This document shows, in pieces, positions 11,601-23,500 of a stretch of 64,000 bases of DNA; within the stretch, counting starts at the first letter, position 1, and every line of letters begins with the position of its first letter. The notes beneath the pieces are model-generated. The model searched no databases, had not been told where the DNA came from, and worked only from the letters and a program-made list of their open reading frames with translations. The position numbers and the translations under genes are program-made. Source of the stretch: Madurella fahalii (taxonomy: Eukaryota > Ascomycota > Sordariomycetes > Sordariales); the NCBI GenBank assembly GCA_029876055.1, contig CM056874.1, positions 1,550,001-1,614,000 of the forward strand, written 5' to 3'.

Positions 11601-14600
11601 AATGCACGGTGGTCGGGGTATCGGCGTACACTGCGGACTGGTCCGCCGCCCGTTTCTCCTCCGGGGACAAATGGGACGACGATGACGACGACGACGCGAC
11701 CGCCACCGCCGTCCGCTTCCGGTACCACGTAGGCAAGTACAACGACCTGTCCAGACGCCGAAAGTACGGCCCCACATCCCCGTCGGCGGCGGGATCGTCG
11801 ATACCTGCCGTGTCGCCGGCGTCGAACTCCACCCGGGCCCACGGCGTGCGCCGCGTCTTGGCCCAGCTGTGGTCGGCGTGGAGCACGGCCGCGATGCGGT
11901 CTAGCGGGTCCCGCAGCGACGTCGTCGCGAGCGTGCCGCCGCCGCCACCGCCGTCCTTGGGCGGTCGGTGGAACGCGTGCGACGACGCCCGGAACGGCTG
12001 GAACGTCTGGACCGGCTGCCCCTTGTTGTCATTCACCACCCACCCGCTAATGTCCCACGCCGCCGTACCCCCTTTCTCGTTCTCCGGGCGGCTGGACAGT
12101 GAGGCCGTTTGGATCGCGGCGCCGGCGCCGTTCAGGTAGGTGATCCGGACCGAGATTTGTGGGTTGGGGGTGGTCGTTCCGACGTGGTCGTGACGCGCTA
12201 GTTCCGCGAACCATGCCGGCTTGTCTGGCGCTGCTGCTGCCGTCGCTGTATCGTCGTCTGTTGCCGCCCGGCGGTAGCAGTCGAGGTTGTATATCGTCCT
12301 GCGGCTGGCCGTGGAGAGCAGTAACCGTGCAGCGTCCCCCGAGGGATTTTCCAGGAAGGCTTCCATGGCCGTCTTGTTGATTTTGTCGTCGAACCCATGA
12401 GCTAGATGGTTGGCAAGTAGCTTGTCCCCTTCCTTACCCATGACAGCCACGCCGATGGTGCGTCCAAGCGGGTCAAAGGCCGTCCCGGTTCGATTCTTGT
12501 TGGCATCCGTGACCAGGACTGGCCGCAGCCGGGCATAATCGTTGACGAATGTCGTCTTGCTCTTGACCGCGTTCGTGGCGCTTACGGCCAGTCGGCAGTA
12601 CGCGTCTAGCTCGGTTGTCGAGACGTTCTCAAACGCGTCGATTTCGCCGTTCGGAATGTAAAACTGGCGACGAGCAGCCGGCAGCCGGTGTTCCGGGGTA
12701 TCGTCCCCAAAGAGAGGGCGCGATGATGGGATCCACCATACCCCTTTGGACAGTTCAACATAGCCACCACGCTTTAGCTCCTGGGCGAGCACATCCCGGC
12801 TGATGGCCGGCAGGGCACCGTCAAACGCCTTGTCTAGGAGAGCTGATGTGAAGGCCAGCTGATAGCTCTGGTAGACGATGGAGAAATTCTCCAGGGCTCC
12901 GCGCGGCAGCGGCCCCTTTAGGTCTTCCCTGCTATATAGCACACAATCTTCCGCAAGCAGGATACGGTACCCTGTCTGGTTGGCCGTCTTAACCTGTGCT
13001 TCTGGATCCCCATCGAGGGGGATCTCGGTAGTTCCTCTGAATAGGACGGCATCTTGTCGCGCCATGATTTCCCACAAGTCCCGATCCTGGGCCTGCAAGA
13101 CAGCCGCCACAGGCGCGCCCAGGACCCGGTAGCGCCGCGTCTCGGCCACAAGTGGGATCTGGAAGTAATCAGCCGCCTCGATGGCATTGGTGTACACCGA
13201 CTCGGTATATGTGATGAGGGTCTCCTCTTGTTTCCGCCGTTCTTCAGGGTCGGATAGCTGACTGGCGGCCTTGCCGTAGTTCACGAGCGCCTCGAGCAAC
13301 ACGTTTCCATACCGGTCCGCCTGGAGGACGAGACGGTGCTGGATCCGGCCTTCTGAAAGGGCGAGCCGTCCTTCCTCGTCGTGCATTCGCTCGTAGTGGG
13401 CACCCCTCTCCTCGCGCTCGTCCACTCGGCATACTATGCCGCCCGGCATGACCAGCGGCATGACTACGTCGTATGTCTGCTGCGTGACCAGGTAGGGAAG
13501 CGCAACGTGCTTGTCGGACGGGTCGGCGCTGAAGACTTCGCTACGCCGTTCCCGGCCGGCGAGTGCCCGATATGCTTCATTAGCGGCGGCCACGTCGAGG
13601 CCAGGCGGAATGGCCGCGCTTCGTAGGGGGCCATGCCGGGTTGCGTCCATAGCGTAGCTATGCGGCACGACGTCGAGCTCGTCTACCCGTCGCAGGCCGA
13701 TGTAGAACCATCGTCGGGTAAGCACTGGCGGACGCTGGAACTGTGGTGCGGACGAGGCGTCAAACGCTTCGGCGTCCCAGGTCTCGACCATCTGAAAGCC
13801 GCGGAACTGGCGTTCATCGTGGTCGTAGTAGCCGTTGTGGTAGGCGAAACGGGTGGTGTACGATGTCTTGGCGATATGGTCTACCGTCTTGGTCTGGGCA
13901 ACGCACTGGATGGGAAACGGGAGTTTGGTGGTCCAGGGTCTGCCCTGCGATTCGTCCTCTCGGTAGAAGGCGAACGACGACCGGTAGGCAAAGGTCGTCT
14001 CGGCCCCGATTCCGTTAGAGCACCCCGCTAGCAACCCGGCCCGCTGCTCTCCGGCGAGCTGCACGTAACGGACAACGGCCAACCCGCTGTGGGCGCTGAC
14101 ATGTAGATCCGATGTCCAACATAGGCACGGCGTGCCGCGGCCGCCGAGGTCAAGCAGGTCGACGGCAGACCCCCGGTCTAGGGAGGGTAAACCCGGCACG
14201 ACATAGCCCTCACTCCAGTCGTTCCCCGAACGGTTGTAGTAGACGACCGCGCCGCCTTCGGGCCGCACGTACACCAGGTCCGTGGTGCCGGACCCTGTAA
14301 GATCGGCCGTGCGGATGCGCTCGGGCGAGAAGAGGTTGTCCGGCGCCATCCACGGGGCGTTTCCCATGACGACCTTAGTCCCGAACGTGCCGTGCCCCGT
14401 GTTAGGCCAGTAGCAGATGCTACCGTTGCGAATCTGGACGATATCAGCCAGGCCGTCGCCCGTCATATCGCAAAGCGGCATCAGCGACGTCGCGTCCTCA
14501 AGCGGCAGCGTAGGGGCGCCCGTCGTGGGACGGGCAGTGCCAAAGCCGCGAGGGCCCAGAGATGTGTGCCAGTTGAGCTGTCCGCCGGCGGCTGGAGTCA

Positions 14601-16299
14601 TGCACAAAAGGTCGGCGTAGCCGCGGCCCGTTAGGTCGACACGGCGGAGGGCATGCGAGTTGGTGCGGTCCAGGACGGGGTACGATTCAAAGGGGACGAA
14701 GTTCATCCACCCACCATCCTCTCGGCGCTCGTAAAAGCCGCGGAGGCTGCCGTCCTCGGCCTCCACCACGACGTCCGGCAGGCCGTCGCCGTGGATATCC
14801 TCAAAGTCCAACTCGTCCGGGTGCGCGACGTTGGGAACGGCTGTCACCAGCCGCGGGTCCCCGACCTGGGGCCGGCCGTCGCGGCTGAGATTGCGCTGGT
14901 AGAACCAGCCAGCATCGGGCATCTTGGTCAGTACGCCAGGCGCGCCCTCGCCGTCCAGGTCGATCCATTGCGCCGCCAAGGTGGTCAGACCGGACATTCG
15001 CAGGTCCATCTCTTGGATCGGTAGCCCAACCATATCTGGTGCCGCCGTATACGTGAACTCAAAGGGCGGCAGGCTGACCGCCCAGTAGTCTGCCGTCCCT
15101 TTGCGGCTGTGTCCGTTCTGGATGCACGACTGGAGGAGGGTGACCCCTGAACGCTCGTCGGTTCGGTAGAGAAAAGATGTCGAGGCGACCAGGCAGTCCA
15201 TCCGTCCCAACTCGGACGGGAAATGGTGGAACATCAGGATGCGGCGGCAGCGACGATACGTCCGCACCTCGAAGCCGCTGGTGTAGGCCGAAAAGGGGTC
15301 GGGACGGAGATCCCACGACCCCTCTGGGTGCGTGGTGGGACGCTCATTATCGTGCTCGCCGTAATCAAACACAACCTCGAACAGCCATGCTGTCGGCGTC
15401 GACACGGCTTTCCAGCCTGAGCCTTGTGAGCCGCGGCTAGGGACAGTGTTTCCGTAGTGGATCGACTTGAGGTATCGCTGTGGTGAGGGTCGCACCGCGT
15501 CGCGGTGGGCTTCAAACACGCTGGTCCTTAGACCGACGCCGTCCTCTGCCTTGTACACATACTTCATGTGGTTTCCATGGTTGTCGTACGTTTCTGACGC
15601 GAGCCAGGCGAAGACTTTTTTTGGTGAATCTGGGTTCTCGCCCGAAGATGCCTGAACCCGGTCGTCGTCGGCACGGCCGTACACACTGACGATGTTGTTC
15701 GAGGCCATAGTCTTCCAGAACGTGTCACCGCCGTGCTTGGCCCACCGTTGGATGCGCAGCGGTTCCGACTCAACGCGAGCGCGGTATTCGTAGACACGAT
15801 AGCCCTCGACGACCAATGGCTCGGCATGGGCGACAGGGACCAAGTCACCCGCCCGAGAATGCACAAAGGTATCCTTGTCATCGTCGTACGTCGGGATGGA
15901 CAGCAGCGTCTTTCGCTCGATGCGGTCGACGCCGTCCAGATGCCACCCCATGCCGAAGACGCCGTTGGTACCCGCAGCTCCGGATCCGTACTGCAGGCTC
16001 AATGCAGGCTCCAGGCCGCCGTTGCGTCCTGGGGAGGTTTCGATGGGAATGGTGCAGGCTACGCCGCCGGTCTGGGCGTCGACCTTGAATCTTCCCTCTA
16101 GCGAGCGACGACCTACGCCATCCGCCGCCATTCGAGCGGGCGCGTCCCCCGTACCCGTAGACGGCGGGCTGCCGCCCGTGCTGTTGGGCGATGCATTGTC
16201 AGAGTTGGCCGGTTTACCGTCGCGTCGAACGGTGTGGAACGAGCCCCCGGCAGTCGAGACGTCCGAGTCGTGAAAGGGAACACGGCTAAACGAAGCCAT
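8641..16299 (-). CDS. TcB-TcC fusion: SpvB/FG-GAP/RHS cocoon with variable C-terminal effector
   Basis: This is a single gene for the TcB and TcC components, which together form the hollow RHS cocoon that encloses and releases a cytotoxic effector into TcA. The ATG at 16299 has no in-frame competitor. Domains in order: SpvB N-terminal domain (about 16100-15000, with FGMGWHLDGVDRIERK); FG-GAP/VCBS-type DxxGxGxxD repeats (about 14970-14050, e.g. DMTGDGLADI); TcB middle region (about 14000-13780); RHS/YD repeats (about 11640-10000); RHS core (about 9740-9600, GLYACGARYYACWLGRW then DPLG and DDPRG, where related TcC proteins cleave themselves). A Gly/Gln/Ser/Pro-rich linker of about 100 residues leads to an unassigned effector domain beginning near 9290. 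The simple ORF stops at 8950 (2449 aa); splicing of 8944-9009 would give 2430 + 100 codons ending at 8641. There is no signal peptide. Effector activity is unknown. Confidence 0.92.
8944..9009 (-). other. Probable 3'-terminal intron in the TcB-TcC fusion (66 nt)
   Basis: On the - strand the segment begins GTGGGT, has a CTGAC branch-site close to the end and finishes CCGTAG, all acceptable fungal splice signals. It lies between codons (phase 0). It contains the stop codon of the unspliced frame (8950-8952). Beyond it the frame stays open for 100 codons to a TGA at 8641, with toxin-like globular composition. The unspliced alternative ends in a 19-residue tail. RNA evidence would decide. Confidence 0.68.
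10054..10095 (-). repeat. Hexanucleotide microsatellite (7 copies) coding Ser-Thr dipeptides in the TcC part
   Basis: Seven exact copies of GCTGGT (+ strand) encode an alternating Thr-Ser stretch of 14 residues inside the fusion protein, between the last RHS repeats and the RHS core. The length is a multiple of three, so copy-number change keeps the frame. Such low-complexity insertions are not typical of bacterial RHS shells. Confidence 0.9.
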
Positions 16300-16526
16300 A
16301 CCGTCTATTGACCTTTTGAGGCGTACATAGGTATGGGTCGAGTGCTAATAGAAGGGGGGAGGAGGCGCGAACACAGTCACACATACATACGAAGACGGTG
16401 GCGCTGAATAGGAACAACAGGTATACTTTAGATTGCGTCCCACGGAAGAAGTCTGCTTGTCTAGGCATCACCGCGTGCTATAGGAACCAAGGCCCTCTCC
16501 ACTGCCTCCCCTGCAATTCTCGCGAC

Positions 16527-17117
16527 TCAGCGGACGGACTCGTCGCCCTCCTGCTTCATCCTATCACACCACAGGGCGTCCAAGAGGTACTTGTTGGACG
16601 TCACCTTGTCCCGGCTGGCGTTCTGCGGGTCGACCATCTGATAGAAGTCCTGTTGGAGTTCGGAGAAGCGGGGGTCCTCCGGATGCAAGCCCACGGTGCA
16701 TGCGAACTCGGGTCGGAGGCCCTGCTGCAGGCCGCAGGCAAAATACCCCTCATAAGTCTGCGGAACGGGGTGCTGCGCGGGTGGGGCACTCCGGTGGTAG
16801 GCCTGCTCCAGGGCGTCGCTGAGAGGGAAGGCCCACCCCCCGTGGGCATTTCGAGTCTTGGACGGGAGGGAGAAGACGCTCTGGCCTGCAGCCGACAAGA
16901 CGCGATCGACGGCAGGGGCATCTAAGCCGAAGAAGCCGAGGATAGCGCGGGCGTCGGAGGGCGCGGGGAGCTGGCTGGCCATGGCGGCGTCGTAGCGGAC
17001 TCTGGAATCTGACAAGGCCTGGGTTGCCGCCGACAATCCCAGAACACGAAGCATGAAGGGATGGACCCCGGCACGGATGGCCGTGAGCATTTCCTCACTG
17101 ACGTTGGGGGCTGCCAT
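16527..17117 (-). CDS. Orphan 196-aa protein next to the Tc locus
   Basis: I do not recognise this protein. The ATG at 17117 opens a 196-codon frame ending TGA at 16527. It is on the same strand as the TcB-TcC gene, 227 bp upstream of its start, and shares the GC-rich codon use of the locus. The sequence looks globular and mixed helical: an Ala/Leu/Val-rich first half (residues 1-75), aromatic and Pro residues in the middle (GGWAFPLSDALEQAY, TYEGYFACGLQQG) and an acidic/basic C-terminus. It has two Cys in the middle, one near the C-terminus, no signal peptide and no membrane segment. Position suggests a toxin-locus accessory (chaperone, self-protection factor or release factor), but this is inference only. 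It could also be an unrelated host gene. Confidence 0.55.
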   Translation of the reverse strand: MAAPNVSEEMLTAIRAGVHPFMLRVLGLSAATQALSDSRVRYDAAMASQLPAPSDARAILGFFGLDAPAVDRVLSAAGQSVFSLPSKTRNAHGGWAFPLSDALEQAYHRSAPPAQHPVPQTYEGYFACGLQQGLRPEFACTVGLHPEDPRFSELQQDFYQMVDPQNASRDKVTSNKYLLDALWCDRMKQEGDESVR

Positions 17118-18239
17118 CAATGATGTCTGCTATGAAGGTTGCTGTCGTTGACTGGCGAGAGCAAAAGTGTTGTCGGGGATGTGATGGTTGATGATTCGAA
17201 GAGCAGCTGAAATAGTGCAGATGCAGGATGGGGTCAGTGCGTAGGTAGGGTTAGCTGTGACGAAGTAATACAATTGTACTTACACCTACGAGTACTTCCA
17301 GGTTCTTCATGGATTCCGGCGGTCAGATTTGAATGGCCGGCGTTTGGCCATGTCTCAGTTGAAGAGAAAGAGGAAAAAGAGGAGAAGAAGGAAAGAAAGC
17401 CGGCTGCGGCGGTTGTGGAATGGAATGCAGCGCAAGATATTGCCGCCCGACGTGACGACATCCTGCACAGTGCCGCATCCGAGACCCAATTGACACCCCG
17501 AGATCAATACCCCGAGATCGACACCCCGAGATCGACACCCCGAGAACGGGCTTGGCAGACCGCGCGCGGTATATTGTCCAGCAGATTCAGCTCGTGCACA
17601 GCAGCTGCCGGAGTGATTGGCTGTGGGTCTAAGGACTCTTGTGACAGCGGCGTTGCAAAGACAAGGGCGTCACTCGGCTCGCTTCTGGCACGGATTTCCG
17701 CGGATGATCTAGTGCCAAAAAGCTGCGGGGGGTTGTCCTGTAGCAAGTACCCGGCCCCGGCGAGCAGTGCGCCATGGTGTAAGTCGCCGCGTTTATCCGT
17801 TGTAGCTGCTGCACTTGTGGTGGGGCCGTCTTTCCTAACGAATCGTAGTCTCAGATTGTATAGTACTCAAACCTGCTAGGCGCGAGGCACAGTAACAATA
17901 CCATTAGTCGCTACTGATCCACCTTTATAGACCTACTTGGACAAACTACCTAGGCACTGTATCTACCCTAATCAAATCACATGTTCGATATTGGGACACA
18001 ACTTCCTACAGGGAAGGGATATTGTTAGAACAAGCCGCTAGATTTATTACCGATTTTCTACTCGAACTCTTCTCGGTAGTTATCGAGCTCGCTCTGACTT
18101 TGCACAGGGGATACAATCATAGCAACACCAAGGTACAACAACCATGTCTGGAACGGATTGAAGATCCTGAATCTTGATGCTCTGTGCAGGAGAGGCTTTG
18201 TCCCAAAGCAACGTCGGCACAAACAAAGAGAAAAAAATG
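17118..18239. other. Intergenic region upstream of the toxin-locus orphan gene
   Basis: No convincing gene is seen. It should contain the promoter of the 196-aa gene at its left end. It includes a tandem 14-bp repeat (17492-17547). ORFs overlapping 17274-17879 lack coding character. Confidence 0.5.
17492..17547. repeat. Tandem 14-bp repeat, four copies
   Basis: Four head-to-tail copies of a 14-bp unit (GACACCCCGAGATC and close variants) are visible. The second copy begins AAT instead of GAC, and the fourth ends GAAC. It is a local minisatellite in non-coding sequence with no evident function. Confidence 0.85.
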
Positions 18240-20200
18240 GGTCTAGAGGACAGGATTCCGGAGGAAGTGCAGTGGCAGCTTCTTGAATCCCAGCCTAATC
18301 AGACGAAGCGTGGGTGGTTCTTGACGTTGCCAGGAACAAGACAGCACGTGTGTACGGTACGGCGATAAAGTAGGGTGTCGTGAATGTCTTCGCAATATAC
18401 AACAAGGGAGGTCAGGTAGTACACACTCCGAGTTACCCGATCCAGTAGAGAGCCTCCTTGTGATGCCCAATAGCTTACAGGCTCGCTCCCACATCAAGCT
18501 GACGAACTGCGGGCCCCTATCGGATACGATCGCGCGCAGTAGCCCGTGGTTAGTCGTGGGTTTCCTGGATATCCGTGTCCGCAGCGGCTCGTAGTGGGGA
18601 ATCCAGATCCGGTCCCTCTAGCAGAGGCGGCCGCCCTCGTCGATTGTACACTCCGAGATGGAGATAGGGAGTCCCCATTGCGGTGAGATCTGTCTCTCGC
18701 CTCTCCGCACCATCTCGCGAAGCAGCCAGTACCGGTTGTTAGCCTCCAAGCCCTCGTCCCAGAGTTTCTTAAGAGGGCTCCGGTCGAATGGGTTGAGAGG
18801 AGTGTCCGACCTATCCGCGGACTCGTCGTTCGACCTATCTTGGTCGCCCGCCTTCGTACCCGTCTGTCTAGGCGGCGAGGTGGAGTTTCCTGTCGCTGTA
18901 AGGGCTAGTAGGGCGCCGACTTGCCCTCGGCATATCGTAACACGCCCCTTCCTGACCTTCAGAAGCTGGAAGTATCTCCCCGCTAGCCTTTCGTCGAAGC
19001 CGCCCGCAGGCATATCATGCTCCCTCCTTGAGAGCGCGTCTGGGTCCACTGCTTCCTTGCCGGGCCGATACCTTAGCGTAAAGTTATAACGGGCGAGGAT
19101 CTCCGCCCATCGGACCTGTCGTTCGCTTAGCTGGCGTTTCTTCTGCAAGTATCGAGGTTCTTGTGGTCCGTCCAGATCTCGAAGGAGGGTACGCTCCGCA
19201 GCTCCGCGTCCCAGTGTTCTAGACGGCGTATTACAGCCAGTAGCTCCTTGTCGTGGATCGGGTAATTGCATTCTGCGGGGTTGTTCAGGTTCGTCTTCGA
19301 GAAGAAGGCTACAGGACGTAGCAGGCCGTTATCGTCGTACTGGGAGAGTGCTCCACCGGTCGCGTAGCTAGAGGAATCTGTCTCAAGCACAGTCTTCCGG
19401 TCTGGGTCCCACTGGGCCTATACCGGGGCACTGATAAGCAGTGCCTTGAGGTCCTTGAAAGCCTTCTCACACTCGTCTGTCCAGAGGAACGGCGCGGCCT
19501 TCTTGGTCAACGCAACTAGAGGGGCGGCTATAGTCGAGAAATTAGGGACAAATTCCCTATAGTAGTTGGCGAAACCGATGAAGCTACGGACCCCTTTCAC
19601 GGTCTTGGGGCGCTGCCAGAGTTCTACAGCCTTGACCTTTTCTGGATCGACGCGGATACCCTTCCCGGCATCTACAATGAAGCCAAGGTATTTGACTGTT
19701 TTGGCTTCGAACTCGCACTTGTCGATATCGACTTGTAAGCCGGCCTCAAGGGGTCTCTTCATAACCTTCTTGGCCTTTTCTCTGTGGTCAGAGAGGGATC
19801 CATCCGAGTAGATCAATACATCGTCTAGGTATGCTGAGGCAAACCCGTCTAGATAGCCTTGCAAGGCGCTGTTGATATATCGCTGGAAGGTCGCTAGGGC
19901 TCCGGTAAGGCCGAAAGGGGTAACCAGATACTCGAACAAGCCGTAGCGAGTCCGGAAAGCCGACTTCCACTCGTTGTCCTCCTTGATACGGATCTTGTGG
20001 AAGGCTGCAATGACGTCCAACTTCGTAAGCCACTTCGCCTTTGCTAAGGACCGTAGCGTCTCGTGGATTAAAGGTAGTGGATAGCGGTCTTTCCTTGTAA
20101 TAGCGTTCAACCCTCGGTAATCAACGCAGAACCGAAGGCCGCCTCCCGGTTTCTTGGCGAACAGTATTGGCGCGGCTACTGGAAAGCTAATCTCGGACAT
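18240..20200 (-). mobile_element. Ty3/Gypsy retrotransposon relic (RT, RNase H, truncated integrase)
   Basis: Pol-like sequence runs right to left. Reverse transcriptase occupies 20200-19419, with FCVDYRGLNAITRKDRYPLP and an intact YLDDVLIYSD catalytic motif. RNase H follows (19400-19130, ETDSSSYATGGALSQ and DHKNL), then the RNase H tail/connection (19120-18980, RWAEILARYNFTLRYRPG, PDALSRR). The last piece (about 18590-18430) is integrase: IVSDRGPQFV and GITRRLST. The zinc finger and most of the integrase core are deleted. An in-frame TAG at the RT/RNase H junction (near 19418) and a frameshift near 19130 kill the frame. No LTRs or gag are recognised; the 5' side stops abruptly just before the NLR gene. 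Compared with the copy at the right edge it has few RIP-like changes. Confidence 0.88.
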
Positions 20201-20576
20201 ACGTCACGTGATCTGACGCCTGTTGTAGGTGTTCTTAGCTGTACAAAGTATGTCGCTCATTTGCGACACCGACGCTCATTTCCAACACGAGCCGATACCC
20301 GACTCCGCCTAATCTTCCGTCACACGCCAACACGGGCCGTAGTCTGTTCGAGAGTCCCCTAATCTCCTCTTTTCCAGACGGAGTAAAGTTCTGCACGACT
20401 GCCCCGACGCCGCAGTCGACATCTGCTTTGTCCACGGTCTGACCGGGGACCGGGAGAGTACCCGGACCGCCGTAGGCAGTCCGCGCCCTGGCCGAAGACC
20501 CTCCTCCCGCCAAAGCTCGGTACAGCCCGCATACTCACGCACGGCTACGACGCATATATTGTGCGGAAGGGCGAGC
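20201..20576. other. Upstream region of the NACHT gene
   Basis: This stretch lies between the broken edge of the Gypsy relic and the NLR start codon, and should hold the NLR promoter. No gene or clear promoter motif is recognised. Confidence 0.4.
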
Positions 20577-23500
20577 ATGTGGGACTGGGACCGCATTGTT
20601 TTTCGCCTACAGAATCTTCCTAACCCCGTCTCCGAGGCGTCCGAAGTAGCCAGGCTGGTCGCCACCGCTCTTAACGTGCCCGTCGACCATGTCACCATCT
20701 ACTCCCTCGCAAAGACTTCCAATGTCTGGGAGGTTCCTCCGTCCCGGGTGGCTACCTTGCAGCTAAAGAGCACCCCCGATTGTTTACGGCAAGCCCCGAA
20801 CGATGACGAATGGGTGATTCCCCTGCCTGGGGGAGATTCCACTGTAGCCCTCCTTCTCGATGTCCATTTCAAAGGTATGACCGCGCTGAACGACGTTGAT
20901 CCGACTAGACATCGTGCAGAGTATGTGTATCTTATCCCACTCGTGCCTTGTAGCCCGCTGATAACCCCCCGCCACACCAGCTGCATTGCCATCTCGGGTC
21001 TGGCGAGCCACCCATTTGGATCCTGGCAACCTCGCGGCCGCGACAAGACTTTCATGTGGCTTCGGGATTCTATTCCCAAGTCGGTCCCAGGGGTTCGGAG
21101 TGTCATCTACGGGTACGATTCCAAGCTCAATGAGAGTGGCTCGTTCCAGTCCATCGGCGATATAGCCAGGAAACTAATCCTACAACTTAAGTCCGGTGGG
21201 TGGAATTCGCCCTCTTCGAAACCGGTCATCTTTCTCGCCCACAGTCTGGGCGGGCTGGTACTGAAGGACGCGATTGTCCAGATGGCCGACCGTGAAGAAA
21301 CCGTTGCGGGAATCCTGGAAAATTTCCTAGGCGCCATCATGTTTGGGGTACCTAGCTTAGGCATGGAGCAGTCACACCTCATGGCCATGGTTGAGGGGCA
21401 ACCAAACGAGTTTCTAGTCCAGGATCTGTCTAGAGATGGTGGGGCCAACTACGTACGGCAGCTGAACACAGCCTTCGGGGGCTTATCATTCCTAAGGACC
21501 GCACGCATCCTCTGGGCTTATGAAACAAAAGAGTCGCCGACCGTATTGGTAAGTCCCCTCTGGTTGCGTATTCAAATACTGCCCTCCTCACTCTGACGTA
21601 TTTCAGCGATTTCCGGATGGCACTTGGAGAAGGAAAGGCAAGCCGGCGGTACTAGTGAATCCCGAGTCGGCAACATGTCACAATTACCGCAAGGATAGAT
21701 CGTTGACCATTCCCATCGATGAAAATCACTCCAACATGGTCAAGTTCTCCAGAGGCGACCCCAACCTGGGAATCATCATCCATTCCATCGCAGAGTTCTG
21801 TTATCCTCGGAGACTACAGTGTCGTGGAACAGATCTGAGCACCGGTACTCCCTTTGGTTCGGGACGCCACGCAACAACAAGCGTGGGTGTTACAGATTTA
21901 ACCGACGAAGATACCTTGTTGCACACAGCGGAATCTGGAGGATTGAGAACAGTATTGTGGCTTCTAGCTTCTCTGGATGGTATTTCAAACCCTGCCACGA
22001 GCCCCAGACACGATTCTAAAAAATTATCAGATCTACATAACAAGCTGTACATGCCGGAGCTTGACTTGCGGAAGGCGCAGATTGACACCCCATTTCAGGA
22101 TACCTTCACATGGATCTTTGATATACCTCTCTTTTCCAGCTGGCTGCAGGAAGGTTCTGGGTTGTTCTGGATCCATGGCAAGCCTGGCTCTGGAAAATCG
22201 ACGCTCATGAATTACATTGTTCAATGCAAGAAGACCTGGGAGCTCCTTCACGACTGGAGATCAGGTTCGATGGAAGTGAAGGCCAGCTTTTTCTTCCATT
22301 ATCGAGGATCCGCGGTCCAGAAGTCATTTGAGGGTGTTCTAAGGAGCCTAATTACACAGATTCTGACACCGTACCGTACCGCCTATTGGTCCCAACACCG
22401 GTCAACCTGGGAGGAATTTCAGACTTTCCGGCAGGAACAACGAAAACTGGAGCAGCACATGACTAACCTACAACGGATCGCACATGATTTGGAGACAGTA
22501 CCCGCCGAGCTTTCGAAGTTGCACTCATCAATTTCTCGCATCGAAGCTGATTTACCAGCCAATCCATCTGAGACACCAGGACAAGGAGTGGAGAGCAGTA
22601 GTGTACAGGAGGGGGGTGATCAAATACAGCAGACGGGAGATCATATGCAGCAGACGGAGGATCAACTACGGCGGATGAAGGATCAAATACAGAAGCTCAA
22701 AGTCCAGGAACAGGAGTTGAAGGAATACCAACAAACTCTTCTGAAGGAGAAAGAGACCCTCCCGGGCCGGCTTCACAACTTGGAAGCTAGCTTGGGGTCG
22801 GTGAAGAAGTCTCTGATAACATTGTTCGGATCCTTTCGGGACGACAACGAAGCCATGACCAGATTCCTCAAGCAAGTGGTGGACGAGTCCCACCAGGACA
22901 AAGACGGGCTGATCCCGATGCTGGAGAAGGTCCTTCGACGTCTTCTAGACCAGGACGTCATAAGGACGGATTTGATCCTGTTCTTCGACGCATTAGACGA
23001 ATTCGATGGTCACCTTGACCTCATCAGCCGTTTCCTCAAGAGTCTCGTTCGAACCTCACCTACATCATCAACTCGAGCAAAAGTTTGTTTTTCTAGTCGC
23101 CCTTGGGAGCAACTAAAGGCGCACTTCTCTCTCTGCCCCGGCTTTGCTTTAGAGGATTATACAAAATACGACATGGAAGGGTATGCAGCCGGTTCGGTTG
23201 CGAGCTGGGGCATCACAAACGATTCCATCACTCGACTTGTTCCCAAAATCATCGCCCGGGCTAATGGCGTGTTCCTGTGGGTTAAGTTGGCTCTTAATAT
23301 CCTTGTCGAGACGGTCACACAAAATCCCGAAGACACATCATCAGTCGTACTAGAACAAAAGCTACAAAGGCTTCCGGACGACCTCTTCGACTTCTATCAT
23401 CTCATCATTGAACGTATCAGCAAATCCAACCGTCGAAGGACCTTTGCACTACTTGAGCTTCTTATTCGACACCACGGGCCTCCAGTCTCCGCTACACAGA

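Noticed and set aside
1..17117. Bacterial contamination as the source of the Tc genes
   Set aside because: Canonical fungal introns, no ribosome-binding sites or operon structure, and physical linkage to NLR, HET and fungal transposons.
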